DNA of 64,000 nt from Rhizobium etli_C. Its GTDB lineage: Bacteria > Pseudomonadota > Alphaproteobacteria > Rhizobiales > Rhizobiaceae. A program made the position numbers and the translations under genes. Positions 16,615 to 27,010 of the stretch are shown piece by piece (position 1 is the stretch's first letter; every line of letters begins with the position of its first letter). Below the pieces are notes generated by a model. That model had not been told where the DNA came from. It was given only the letters and a program-made list of their open reading frames with translations, and searched no databases. Location of the stretch: the NCBI RefSeq assembly GCF_014198605.1, contig NZ_JACIHU010000001.1, one strand, 5' to 3'.

Positions 16615-17754
16615 TTACTGTTGCGGACGACGCAAAATCTTGAAGGCGTAGAACTGCGTCTTCTGCGCGGCCGAGAAATTATTGTCCGAGCCGAGAAGGA
16701 GGACGTCGGTTCCATCCTTGGCCTTGCCGAGCGACATGGCCTCGATATTGTCGGGGACAAGGCCGATTGCTCGGAGATCAAGGATCTGGCTCTTGCGAAC
16801 CGGGACGACGCGCTGGTCGTTCTTGGCGAGCGAGGCGATGGCGGATATGTCGGTCGCGTCGGTGAGATCCATCATCGTGATCTTGATGTTGTTGCCGACG
16901 CCTTCGGCATAGCTTCGCTCGACGGCGAGCAGGCGGTGATCGTCGAGAGCGAGCATTTCCGACATGCCATTGTCGTTGCCGCCGTCGGGCTTGGCGGCGG
17001 CCTGCGGAATCGGCGAGACCGGGTAGACATATTGCGCCTTCGGCTCGCCGGTCGCGCCGTCGTAACGGATGATGCGCGACAGGCTGCCTGTGATCAGCGA
17101 CGGCTTCGGACCGTCCTGGTAGAGGGCGGCTTCGACTCCGACGAAAACGTCGCCCGCGGGTGCGACGGCGAGATCCTCGAAGGCGAGATTGTCGCGGATG
17201 CCGGTCGACCTGTCGATGGTCGGCGCAAAGCCTTCCGGCAGCTTGAATTCGCGCAGGAAACTCCCGTCCGGCGCAGTGACACGGATGAAAGGCGGCAGCA
17301 GCACCTTGGCGTCGCCTTCGCTGCTCCAATAGATGCCGTCCTTGCCGAAGCGGATCGATTCCGGATCGACGGTCTTTGCCGCGAAAGGCTCGCCGTTCTT
17401 GTCCTTCAGCGTCACGTGCTTGACGACGGAAACACCCTTAAGGCCCGACGCATCGACATCGATGTCGAGTTCATAGAAGCGGGCCGGCGCCTTGTCCGAG
17501 CGATCGTCGCTGATCGCAAGATGGTGGCCGGTGGCGGCATCGAAATCGAGGCCGGAAATGCCGCCGAATTCGACGCCGTTTTCCATCTGGCCGGTCGGGA
17601 TGACCAATTCACCGAGATAGGAGAGCGAAATGCCGGCGGCGCAATCGCCGAAGGGGCAGGCGGTTTCGGAGGTGGCGCCGATATCGGTGGCCCTGACAGT
17701 CATGGTGCTGGACAGGAGAACGAAAGCGGCAGTCGCGAGAAAACGCTTGGTCAT
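16615..17754 (-). CDS. Esterase-like activity of phytase family protein
   Basis: The 379-residue protein has a signal peptide (MTKRFLATAAFVLLSSTMTV) and a beta-propeller-like body of the 'esterase-like activity of phytase' family. Visible blocks are GISGLDFDAATGHHLAISDDRSD, DPESIRFGKDGIYWSSEGD and NIEAMSLGKAKDGTDVLLLGSDNNF. It is exported and may hydrolyse phosphate esters or bind metal; activity is not proven for this branch. The ATG at 17754 is chosen because it opens the signal peptide; the frame reaches to 17835. It lies downstream of parE on the same strand but behind a strong hairpin. Confidence 0.8.
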   Translation of the reverse strand: MTKRFLATAAFVLLSSTMTVRATDIGATSETACPFGDCAAGISLSYLGELVIPTGQMENGVEFGGISGLDFDAATGHHLAISDDRSDKAPARFYELDIDVDASGLKGVSVVKHVTLKDKNGEPFAAKTVDPESIRFGKDGIYWSSEGDAKVLLPPFIRVTAPDGSFLREFKLPEGFAPTIDRSTGIRDNLAFEDLAVAPAGDVFVGVEAALYQDGPKPSLITGSLSRIIRYDGATGEPKAQYVYPVSPIPQAAAKPDGGNDNGMSEMLALDDHRLLAVERSYAEGVGNNIKITMMDLTDATDISAIASLAKNDQRVVPVRKSQILDLRAIGLVPDNIEAMSLGKAKDGTDVLLLGSDNNFSAAQKTQFYAFKILRRPQQ

Positions 17755-17903
17755 GGCAAATTTCCGGCAAGGGTTGAAAAGGTTCGAACGGACGCAGGCG
17801 TTCCTCCAGGGGAGGGCACGCACCGACCGCTTCATGCGCCGGTTGTTTGACGGAGTTGTTACGGTTCTTCGTCAGTTCCGTGAAATCGCAAATGCTAAAA
17901 TGA

Positions 17904-17939
17904 GGGCGCGCCGAGAGTCTCTGTCAGGGGCGGCGCGCC
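17904..17939 (-). terminator. Hairpin after parE
   Basis: The 9-bp stem GGCGCGCCG / CGGCGCGCC with an 18-base loop starts 11 bases after the parE stop. On the minus strand it is followed by CTCATTTTA, so a modest T tract is present. Confidence 0.6.
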
Positions 17940-17949
17940 TAAGGCCTGC

Positions 17950-20040
17950 TTAAATATCCAGGTTTTCGGCGAAGGCAGCGCGCTCCTGAATGAAGCGGAA
18001 GCGGGCCTCGGGCTTGGTGCCCATCAGATCGTCGACGGCGCTGCGTGTGCCTTCGAAATCCACCTCGTCGATCAGCACCCGGAGCAGGGTGCGCTTGGAC
18101 GGGTCCATGGTGGTTTCCTTGAGCTGGGCGGGCATCATTTCGCCGAGACCTTTGAAGCGGCTGATCTCGACCTTGGCCTTGCCCTTGAATTCCGTCTGCA
18201 TCAGTTCGGCCCGATGATTGTCGTCGCGGGCATAGGCGGATTTCGCCCCTTGCGTGATCTTGTAGAGCGGCGGAACGGCAAGGAAAAGGTGACCGCCGCG
18301 CACCAGCTCCGGCATCTCCTGATAGAAGAAGGTGATGAGCAGCGAAGCGATGTGGGCACCGTCGACGTCGGCATCGGTCATGACGATAATGCGCTCGTAG
18401 CGCAGGTCTTCCTGACGGTATTTCGAGCGCGTGCCGCAGCCGAGCGCCTGGATGAGGTCGGCGAGCTGCTGGTTGGCGCCGAACTTCTCGCGGCCGGCGC
18501 TGGCGACGTTGAGGATCTTGCCGCGCAGCGGCAGGATCGCCTGATTGGCGCGGTTGCGCGCCTGCTTGGCCGAGCCGCCTGCCGAATCACCCTCGACGAT
18601 GAAGAGCTCGGCGCCTTCGGCGGTATTCTGCGAGCAGTCGGCGAGCTTGCCGGGCAGGCGCAGCTTGCGCACCGCCGTCTTGCGGTTGACTTCCTTTTCC
18701 TTGCGGCGGCGCAGGCGCTCCTCGGCGCGCTCGATCACCCAGTCGAGCAGCTTGGCCGCCTCGTTCGGATTGTCGGCGAGATAGTGGTCGAAGGGATCGC
18801 GCAGCGCATTCTCGACGATGCGCTGGGCCTCGACGGTCGCCAGCTTGTCCTTGGTCTGGCCGACGAATTCCGGCTCGCGGATGAAGACCGACAGCATGCC
18901 GACGGCCGAGATCATCACGTCGTCGGTGGTGATCTGCGCGGCCCGCTTGTTCTGCGTCAGCTCGGCATAGGCCTTCAGCCCCTTGGTCAGCGCGATGCGC
19001 AGGCCTGCCTCGTGCGTGCCGCCTTCGGGGGTCGGGATAGTGTTGCAATAGGAATGCACCTGTGGATCGCCGCCATACCAGGTAATCGCCCATTCCATCG
19101 AGCCGTGGCCGCTGGCCTTCTCCGTCTTGCCGGCGAAGATCTCGCGGGTGACGGTGAACTCCTTGCCCATCGTCGCCTGGAGATAGTCCTTGAGGCCGCC
19201 GGGGAAATGGAAGGTGGCCTTGTCAGGCACCTCGGACCCTTCCGGCAGAACGCCGGGCTCGCAGCTCCAGCGGATCTCGACGCCACCGAAGAGGTAAGCC
19301 TTGGAGCGCGCCATGCGAAAGACGCGGGCGGCGTCGAACTTCATATGCTCGCCGAAGATCTGGGCGTCGGGATGGAAGCGCACGCGAGTGCCGCGGCGAT
19401 TATGGACATCGCCCAATTCCTCGAGCCCGCCCTGCGGCAGGCCGCGGGAGAAGCGCTGGCGGTAGAGCTTGCGGTTGCGCGCCACCTCGACCTCGAGGAA
19501 GTCGGACAGCGCGTTGACGACCGAGACGCCGACGCCGTGCAGGCCGCCCGATGTCTCATAGGCCTTGCCGTCGAATTTGCCGCCGGCATGCAGCTTGGTC
19601 ATGATGACTTCGAGCGTCGATTTGCCCGGAACCTGCGGATGGTTCTCGACCGGGATGCCGCGGCCGTTATCGGTGACGGTGAGATATCCCTGCAGATCGA
19701 GATGCACCTCGATGAAATTGGCGTGTCCGGCGACCGCCTCGTCCATCGCATTGTCGATGACTTCGGCAAAGAGGTGATGCAGCGCCTTTTCGTCGGTGCC
19801 GCCGATGTACATGCCCGGGCGCATGCGCACCGGCTCGAGGCCCTCGAGGACGCGGATCGACGAGGCGCCGTAGTCGTCCGAATTCGATCCGGTGGGCGCC
19901 GGGCGCGCAGAGGCGGGGGGCGGCGTCGCGGCGATGGGCGCTGCGACCGCTGGCCGCTCGGCCGGCGCTACGGGCTTCTGTGCCTCCTCGCGTTTTTCAG
20001 AAAGGGGCAGTCCGGAGAAAAGGTCGTTGCTGTCGTCCAT
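17950..20040 (-). CDS. parE: DNA topoisomerase IV subunit B
   Basis: The 696-residue protein is the ATPase subunit of topoisomerase IV, which unlinks replicated chromosomes. The GHKL ATPase motifs are DNAMDEAVAG, TDNGRGIPVE and GGLHGVGVSVVNALS. The Toprim domain has EGDSAGGSAK, TDADVDGAHI and the C-terminal RFKGLGEMMPAQL, where the 'GLGEM' form favours ParE over GyrB. An N-terminal extension of about 55 residues, rich in Ala and Pro, precedes the core, as in other rhizobia. The ATG at 20040 (MDDSNDLFSG) is preferred; the frame reaches 20190, with another Met at 20109. The gene is divergent from the alpha/beta hydrolase. Confidence 0.95.
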   Translation of the reverse strand: MDDSNDLFSGLPLSEKREEAQKPVAPAERPAVAAPIAATPPPASARPAPTGSNSDDYGASSIRVLEGLEPVRMRPGMYIGGTDEKALHHLFAEVIDNAMDEAVAGHANFIEVHLDLQGYLTVTDNGRGIPVENHPQVPGKSTLEVIMTKLHAGGKFDGKAYETSGGLHGVGVSVVNALSDFLEVEVARNRKLYRQRFSRGLPQGGLEELGDVHNRRGTRVRFHPDAQIFGEHMKFDAARVFRMARSKAYLFGGVEIRWSCEPGVLPEGSEVPDKATFHFPGGLKDYLQATMGKEFTVTREIFAGKTEKASGHGSMEWAITWYGGDPQVHSYCNTIPTPEGGTHEAGLRIALTKGLKAYAELTQNKRAAQITTDDVMISAVGMLSVFIREPEFVGQTKDKLATVEAQRIVENALRDPFDHYLADNPNEAAKLLDWVIERAEERLRRRKEKEVNRKTAVRKLRLPGKLADCSQNTAEGAELFIVEGDSAGGSAKQARNRANQAILPLRGKILNVASAGREKFGANQQLADLIQALGCGTRSKYRQEDLRYERIIVMTDADVDGAHIASLLITFFYQEMPELVRGGHLFLAVPPLYKITQGAKSAYARDDNHRAELMQTEFKGKAKVEISRFKGLGEMMPAQLKETTMDPSKRTLLRVLIDEVDFEGTRSAVDDLMGTKPEARFRFIQERAAFAENLDI

Positions 20041-20248
20041 GGAGCCGTTCAGATCTTCATCCTGTCTTGGGCTTGCATCCGCCGCCGACCCAAAATCACC
20101 GCATTTCATGTCACGTTTGCGAATCAGGCAGATTCTGCCAGAAAGCACCTCTATACGCGACACCGCCAATTCTGGCGGAGTTTGACACATGATTTGCGTT
20201 GCCGGGCGCGGAATGGCAAGCGGCGGCAGGCTTCAGGAAACCATCCGC

Positions 20249-21148
20249 ATGCGAATGTCCACAAGTGATTGCACTGTTATATCGGCAATTGCGGCGTTTT
20301 TCCTGTCCGCGGTGGTGCTGTTATCAGGCGGGCCGGCGCAGGCGGCCGGCGCGCTGGGGCCTTTCAAGGACGATCTGTTCTCGAAGCAGACCATCCTGCA
20401 GACCGGCGACGACGGCGCTTTCGAGGTCATCGACTACGATGAGATGCGCGATATCAACGGCCGCGACCAGATCCCGCAAAAGCGGGTCCAGCAAAAATAT
20501 GTGGCGCTCGGCATCCGCAAGGCCCAGGCGGACGAAACGCTCTCCCTCGACGGCATCAGCCTCGATGTCACCAGGGTGGGACCGGTGCAAAATGCCGCTT
20601 TCACGGTGATCTTCATCCACGGCCGCGACGGCGACCGCCGGCTCGGGGCCAACGACTACAGCTTCGGCGGCAATTTCAACCGGCTGAAGAACCTCGCCGC
20701 CGGCAATGGCGGCGTCTATTACTCGCCGACGGTCAAGAGCTTCGACAGCAACGGCGTTGCCGCCATCGCCGGCCTCATCCGCTATGCCAGCGCCCAATCG
20801 CCCGGCCGGCCGGTCATCCTGTCCTGCGCCTCGATGGGCAGCCAGGTCTGCTGGGGCATTACCCGCGACGAGGGCAGCGTCCAGCGGCTCAAGGGCATGC
20901 TTGTCATGAGCGGGGTTACCGATCCCGATTTCACCAGAAGCGCCTTCTACCGGGCGAAGCTGCCGCTCTGGTTCGCGCATGGCAGCCGCGATCCTGTCTA
21001 TGCCGCCAGCGACCAGCAGGCGCTGTTCGAAAAACTGCACAAGGCAAAATATCCGACGCGCTTCACGCTGTTTCAGACCGGCAATCACGGAACGCCGATC
21101 CGGATGATCGACTGGCGCAAGGTGTTGAACTGGATTCTTGCGACGTAG
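20249..21148 (+). CDS. Exported alpha/beta hydrolase with a variant nucleophile elbow
   Basis: This protein of about 299 residues begins with a signal peptide (hydrophobic AAFFLSAVVLLSGGPAQA) and folds as an alpha/beta hydrolase. It has FIHGRDGDRR (oxyanion region), SCASMGSQVCWG where the elbow is C-x-S-x-G instead of G-x-S-x-G, FAHGSRDPVY (catalytic Asp) and GNHGTPIRM (catalytic His). The substrate is unknown. The frame opens at 20189, but a start at 20249 or 20255 gives a normal signal peptide. Confidence 0.7.
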   Translation: MRMSTSDCTVISAIAAFFLSAVVLLSGGPAQAAGALGPFKDDLFSKQTILQTGDDGAFEVIDYDEMRDINGRDQIPQKRVQQKYVALGIRKAQADETLSLDGISLDVTRVGPVQNAAFTVIFIHGRDGDRRLGANDYSFGGNFNRLKNLAAGNGGVYYSPTVKSFDSNGVAAIAGLIRYASAQSPGRPVILSCASMGSQVCWGITRDEGSVQRLKGMLVMSGVTDPDFTRSAFYRAKLPLWFAHGSRDPVYAASDQQALFEKLHKAKYPTRFTLFQTGNHGTPIRMIDWRKVLNWILAT

Positions 21149-21274
21149 TGGGGGTTTTTCGGCAAAATTTGCCTGGGATTGCCGAGATTCCCCTTACGTC
21201 AGGGGCATGATGCTTTTCTTTGCCGCAAGCTTTTGATATGGCCGCAGGCATAAGCAGATTTAGGGAAGGCCGGC

Positions 21275-22045
21275 ATGACACCTGACGTGCGCCCGCTCGT
21301 GGCGGGAAATTGGAAAATGAACGGCACCCGTGCCTCTCTGGATCAGATCAAGGCGATCGCCGAGGGTGTTCGCCCGCCACTCGCCAATAAGGTCGAGGCG
21401 CTGATCTGCCCGCCGGCGACGCTGCTCTATGTGGCGACCGCGCTTTGCACCGACAGCCCGCTTTCGATCGGCGCGCAGGACTGCCATCAGAAGGCGTCAG
21501 GGGCGCATACCGGCGACATCTCGGCTGAAATGATCGCCGACAGTTTCGGCACCTATGTGATCGTCGGCCATTCCGAGCGCCGCACCGACCACGCCGAAAC
21601 GGACCATCTGGTGCGCGCCAAGGCAGAGGCTGCCTTTGCCGCCGGGCTGACGGCGATCATCTGCATCGGCGAGACGGCGGACGAACGCCGCGCCGGCCAG
21701 GCGCTCGACATCATCAAGCGCCAGCTTTCGGCCTCCGTTCCCGATGGCGCAACCGCCGAAAATACGGTTATCGCCTATGAGCCGATCTGGGCGATCGGTA
21801 CCGGTGTGACGCCGACATCGGGCGACGTGGAAAAGGCGCATGCCTTCATGCGCGCCGAAATGGCGGCGCGCTTCGGCGACCAGGGCCGCAAGATGCGCCT
21901 CCTCTATGGCGGCTCGGTCAAGCCGGCCAATGCCGGCGAACTGATGGGCATTGCCAATGTCGACGGCGCGCTGATCGGCGGGGCGAGCTTGAAAGCCGCC
22001 GACTTCCTCGCCATCTACCGGGCCTACGAGGCGCTGCTCGCCTGA
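21275..22045 (+). CDS. tpiA: Triosephosphate isomerase
   Basis: The 256-residue glycolytic TIM-barrel enzyme interconverts dihydroxyacetone phosphate and glyceraldehyde 3-phosphate. Catalytic segments are AGNWKMNG (Lys12-equivalent), VIVGHSERR (His), AYEPIWAIGTG (Glu) and GGSVKPANA (phosphate loop). An AGGGAAGG site precedes the ATG. It is the first gene of the conserved tpiA-secG-pyrG series. Confidence 0.97.
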   Translation: MTPDVRPLVAGNWKMNGTRASLDQIKAIAEGVRPPLANKVEALICPPATLLYVATALCTDSPLSIGAQDCHQKASGAHTGDISAEMIADSFGTYVIVGHSERRTDHAETDHLVRAKAEAAFAAGLTAIICIGETADERRAGQALDIIKRQLSASVPDGATAENTVIAYEPIWAIGTGVTPTSGDVEKAHAFMRAEMAARFGDQGRKMRLLYGGSVKPANAGELMGIANVDGALIGGASLKAADFLAIYRAYEALLA

Positions 22046-22183
22046 GGCGTTGTTTATTCCCGGGTTATTCGTTCAATCCGGGGCGTATTCTCGGCCGAAG
22101 GGCTTGGAATAGATGAACGCCTCATGTAAAGAGCCGCCAGAATTTTTAATTATGTCCGTCTTCCGGCGGGCAGGACTGGACCC

Positions 22184-22714
22184 ATGCAGACAGTATTGAT
22201 TGTCATCCATCTCATGATCGTGCTCGCGCTTGTCGGCGTCGTGCTCATCCAGCGCTCGGAAGGCGGCGGCCTCGGCATCGGCGGCGGTTCGGGCTTCATG
22301 TCGGCCCGCGGCACGGCCAATGCGCTGACGCGCACGACCGCGATCCTTGCCACGCTGTTCTTCCTGACGTCGCTCGGCCTGGGCATACTGACGCGTTACG
22401 AGGGCCGTCCGGGCGATATTCTCGACCGCATCCCGGCCACGAGCGGCCAGGGCAACGGCATTCTCGATTCGCTCGGCGGCGCACAGGCGCCGGCCAACCA
22501 GCCGGCCGGCAACGGCGTTCCGAGCAGCGGCGCCGCCGCGCCCGCTCCGCAGGCTCCGGCCGCGCAAGCTCCGGCAGCCCAGGCCCCGGCGGCCAGCGCG
22601 CCTTCAACGGATGCGCCGGCAGCAACCGCTCCGGCAACGACTGCCCCGGCAACGCCCGCAGCTCCGGCCGCGCCGGCGCCGGCTCAGCCCTCCGGCGTCC
22701 CGACGGGACAGTAA
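22184..22714 (+). CDS. secG: Protein translocase subunit SecG with long Ala/Pro tail
   Basis: The 176-residue protein has the two SecG transmembrane helices (MQTVLIVIHLMIVLALVGVV, and TTAILATLFFLTSLGLGIL) joined by the conserved cytoplasmic loop with LIQRSEGGGLGIGGGSGFM. It is part of the SecYEG preprotein channel. After about residue 90 the tail is a low-complexity run of Ala, Pro and Gln (APAAQAPAAQAPAA), much longer than the E. coli protein of about 110 residues. Such tails are usual in Rhizobiales. Confidence 0.92.
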   Translation: MQTVLIVIHLMIVLALVGVVLIQRSEGGGLGIGGGSGFMSARGTANALTRTTAILATLFFLTSLGLGILTRYEGRPGDILDRIPATSGQGNGILDSLGGAQAPANQPAGNGVPSSGAAAPAPQAPAAQAPAAQAPAASAPSTDAPAATAPATTAPATPAAPAAPAPAQPSGVPTGQ

Positions 22715-22735
22715 ACCGGTCTTCGACATAAACCG

Positions 22736-22768
22736 CCGGCAGGCCCTCGGGTCTGCCGGTTTTCTTTT
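22736..22768 (+). terminator. Intrinsic terminator after secG
   Basis: The stem CCGGCAG / CTGCCGG, extended by flanking AAACCG and GGTTTT pairs, is followed by TTTTCTTTTG. It separates secG from pyrG, so pyrG probably has its own promoter. Confidence 0.85.
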
Positions 22769-22857
22769 GTTCAGATTCCCGCGTCAGGCTTCGAAAGTTC
22801 TGGAAAAGAATTTTTGGGCTGGTGGAATCGTTTTTGAAAAGGTATCCGGTGAATCCC

Positions 22858-24486
<1,629 letters not shown>

Positions 24487-24497
24487 CGAGTGCGGCA

Positions 24498-24525
24498 CCA
24501 GATCGCGCGATTACGCGCGATCTGG
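24498..24525. terminator. Perfect 12-bp hairpin between convergent pyrG and citrate synthase genes
   Basis: CCAGATCGCGCG pairs perfectly with CGCGCGATCTGG around an ATTA loop. It starts 12 bases after the pyrG stop. No T tract is present on either side; a second small inverted repeat (ATCCGGATATCCTGCCGGAT) follows. Confidence 0.6.
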
Positions 24526-24556
24526 ATTGGATCCGGATATCCTGCCGGATCAGCCT

Positions 24557-25645
24557 TCATGCAGCCGCCGGCAACGGCCCGATATAGACCGAACGCGGGC
24601 GAATCAGCCGGCCGTCGAGCGCTTGTTCGCGCGCATGCGCCAGCCAACCGACGGTGCGGCCGATCGCGAACACGCCGGTGAAGGCTTGCCGCGGGAAGCC
24701 GAGCGCTTCGAGCAGCAGCGCGGTATAGAATTCGACATTGACGTCGAGCGGCCGGTCCGGCTTGCGCGCCTTCAGGATCGCCAACGCGGCGGACTCCACG
24801 GCTTCCGCCAGCGCACCGCGGTCGCTGTCCACCTGTCCCGACGCGATCAGCGGCTTCAGCGCGCCTTTCAGCGCATCGGCGCGCGGATCGCGCACACGAT
24901 AGATTCGGTGGCCGAAGCCCATCAGTCTTTCGCCGCGATCGAGCGCGTCGCCGAGCCAACGGCCGGCATTCTCCGCCGTTCCCACGGCATCCAGCATGTC
25001 GAGCACCGGCCCGGGCGCGCCGCCATGCAGCGGCCCCTTCAGCGCGCTCAGCGCCGCCAGCACGGAAGAGGTGAGGCCGGCCTGGGTCGAGGCGATGACC
25101 CGCGATGCGAAGGTCGAGGCGTTGAGGCCGTGGTCCGAGATCGTGACGAGATAGGTATCGAGCGCCGCCACCTGCTCCTTGCTCGGCAATTTTCCAGTCA
25201 GCATGCGCAGGATATCGGCCGCCTGCGACAGTGCCGCATCGGGCGCAATCGGCTTTTGGCCGCGCTGCAGCCTGAGAATCGCGGGCAGGAAGACTGCGGG
25301 CGCTGCCAGAAGAGCGAGCGCGGTGTCGAAATCGTCGCCATCGGGCAGCCGGGCGATCAGCGCCCGCATCGCATCGACCGGCGGCAGCGCGAGCAGGGCG
25401 GCGTCGGCGGCCTCGATATGGACGAAGGCTTTCGTTCGCGCGTTCGCCAGCCAGCCGCGCAATTCCGCTTCATCGAAGCTTCGTTCCATCAGGCCATCCA
25501 GCAACAGGGCGGCAACGCCCTCATAGGTCCCGCCCGCGACGAGATGATCCAGCGATACGCCGCGGATGATCAGCCGCCCCGCTTCGCCATCGACATCCGA
25601 GAGCTGCGTTTCGGCGGCGATGACGTCTTCCAAGCCGTTTTTCAT
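24557..25645 (-). CDS. Citrate synthase-family protein (short CitA/methylcitrate type)
   Basis: The 362-residue protein has the citrate synthase small-domain and active-site blocks: ITISDHGLNASTFASRV (His), LKGPLHGGAPGPV (His), GFGHRIYRVRDPRA (His) and VNVEFYTALLLEALG. The carboxylate residue of the last block is Glu rather than the usual Asp in 'NVDFY'. It condenses oxaloacetate with acetyl-CoA or propionyl-CoA, or a related pair. It is probably not the main TCA enzyme, which is longer (about 430 residues). It is divergent, by 83 bases, from a second family member carrying a DNA-binding domain. Confidence 0.8.
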   Translation of the reverse strand: MKNGLEDVIAAETQLSDVDGEAGRLIIRGVSLDHLVAGGTYEGVAALLLDGLMERSFDEAELRGWLANARTKAFVHIEAADAALLALPPVDAMRALIARLPDGDDFDTALALLAAPAVFLPAILRLQRGQKPIAPDAALSQAADILRMLTGKLPSKEQVAALDTYLVTISDHGLNASTFASRVIASTQAGLTSSVLAALSALKGPLHGGAPGPVLDMLDAVGTAENAGRWLGDALDRGERLMGFGHRIYRVRDPRADALKGALKPLIASGQVDSDRGALAEAVESAALAILKARKPDRPLDVNVEFYTALLLEALGFPRQAFTGVFAIGRTVGWLAHAREQALDGRLIRPRSVYIGPLPAAA

Positions 25646-25686
25646 ATTGTTTCTCCTTTACGACAAGGATGATCCGACCTAGTCTC

Positions 25687-25716
25687 ATTGACGTCAATCT
25701 TGATGCAATCGATCAA
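25687..25716. promoter_or_regulatory. Two palindromes in the shared promoter of the citrate synthase pair
   Basis: A perfect 12-bp palindrome, ATTGACGTCAAT (25687-25698), is followed at 25700-25716 by the inverted repeat TTGAT-N7-ATCAA. Both lie in the 83-base divergent gap. They are good candidates for operators of the helix-turn-helix citrate synthase encoded next to them; the binding itself is inference. Confidence 0.45.
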
Positions 25717-25728
25717 TGTGAGGCTCCG

Positions 25729-26874
25729 ATGCCGTGGCTGACCGCCGAGGAGGCGCTGCAGGCGCTGAAGACCAAGCCGCAGACGCTTTACGCCAATGTC
25801 AGCCGCGGGCGCATCCGCGCCAAGCCCGATCCCGCCGACCCGCGCCGCAGCCTCTACCAGGCCGCCGACGTGCAGCGACTGGCCGAACGCCATGCCGGCC
25901 GCCGCAAGGCCGAAACGGTTGCTGCCGAGACGATCCGATGGGGTGACCCGGTTCTCGCCTCGGCGATCTCCACCATCATCGCAGGACGGCTTTTCTATCG
26001 CGGACGGGATACCGCCGATTTCGCCGAGGCGGCGACGCTGGAGCAGACGGCTGCACTGCTCTGGAACGGCGCGGAAACGCTGTTCTCGGGCGCAGCAGCC
26101 GGAAATTGCCCGCCGTCGCTGCAGGCTGCTTTCCTGGCACTGGCCGGGCGGGTGACGGTGGACCTGCCATCGCTCGGCCGATCCCAGGCCGCCCTGCGGC
26201 GCGAGGCGCACGGCGTTCTCTCGACTGTTGCCGATGCGCTGGCGCCGGGGCCTTCCGCCCAGCCGCTGCATCTGCGGCTGGCGGCAAGCTGGGATCGGCC
26301 GGATGCCGCCGATTGCCTGCGCCGGGCGCTGGTGCTGCTTGCCGATCACGAACTCAACGCCTCGGCCTTCGCGGCGCGGATCACCGCCTCGGCGGGCGCG
26401 GCACTTTCGGCCGCCGTGCTTTCCGGTCTGGCAACGCTGACGGGGCCACTGCACGGCGCGGCCTGGCAAGGCGTGGACGCCTTGATCGAGGCATCTTCAG
26501 CGCTTGGGCCGGAACAGGCGATCCGCCGCTCGCTTGTCCAGGGCAATCACCTCTCGGCCTTCGGCCATCCGCTCTATCCCGATGGCGACATCAGGGCTTT
26601 GGCACTGCTTTCGCATTTTTCCCTGTCGCCGCAATTCGCCGCGCTTCGGGAAGCCGGCGAGGAGATGGTCGGTGAGAAGGTCAATGTCGATTTCGCGCTT
26701 GCCGCCTTGGCCGCCACCTTCGGGCTGCCTCGAGAGGCGCCGATCATCATTTTTTCGCTTGCCCGATCCACCGGTTGGCTCGCGCATGCGATGGAGCAGA
26801 TCGAGAGCGGAGAATTGATCCGACCGCGCGCGCGTTATGCCGGGCCGGCGCCGCAGATGAGAAGCGGTCCCTGA
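25729..26874 (+). CDS. Citrate synthase-family protein fused to an N-terminal helix-turn-helix
   Basis: The 381-residue protein starts with a MerR/excisionase-like DNA-binding segment: PWLTAEEALQALKTKPQTLY, then a wing-type sequence with RIRAKPDPADPRRSLYQAADV (about 1-60). The rest is a citrate synthase fold with LADHELNASAFAARI, LTGPLHGAAWQGV, SAFGHPLYPDGDIRA and EKVNVDFALAALA, so the two catalytic His and the Asp appear preserved. It could be a regulator sensing citrate-type ligands with a retained active site. The ATG at 25729 has GAGG five bases upstream; the frame extends to 25669 with no similarity. Function not proven. Confidence 0.75.
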   Translation: MPWLTAEEALQALKTKPQTLYANVSRGRIRAKPDPADPRRSLYQAADVQRLAERHAGRRKAETVAAETIRWGDPVLASAISTIIAGRLFYRGRDTADFAEAATLEQTAALLWNGAETLFSGAAAGNCPPSLQAAFLALAGRVTVDLPSLGRSQAALRREAHGVLSTVADALAPGPSAQPLHLRLAASWDRPDAADCLRRALVLLADHELNASAFAARITASAGAALSAAVLSGLATLTGPLHGAAWQGVDALIEASSALGPEQAIRRSLVQGNHLSAFGHPLYPDGDIRALALLSHFSLSPQFAALREAGEEMVGEKVNVDFALAALAATFGLPREAPIIIFSLARSTGWLAHAMEQIESGELIRPRARYAGPAPQMRSGP

Positions 26875-27010
26875 GAATTCGCCGGTGGTCTCACCGGTCC
26901 GCTTTTTCGCCTAGGGAAATATCGGAATTCGGCTATCATGGCCGACATGGAAGAAGACGGTTGGCGGGCGCTTTCGCAAAAGCTGTTCCGCACGGTCACG
27001 GGGGCTTTCC

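Noticed and set aside
18214..20268. Long open frame (684 codons) opposite parE
   Set aside because: It mirrors parE codon by codon in a GC-rich third-position shadow, has no family motif, and overlaps the start of the alpha/beta hydrolase.
22541..22700. Repetitive stretch that could suggest a small repeat array
   Set aside because: It encodes the Ala/Pro/Gln tail of SecG in frame; no spacer structure, so not a CRISPR.
26938..27010. Short frame MADMEEDGWRALSQ before the FecR gene
   Set aside because: It is out of frame with FecR, has no ribosome-binding site and no similarity.
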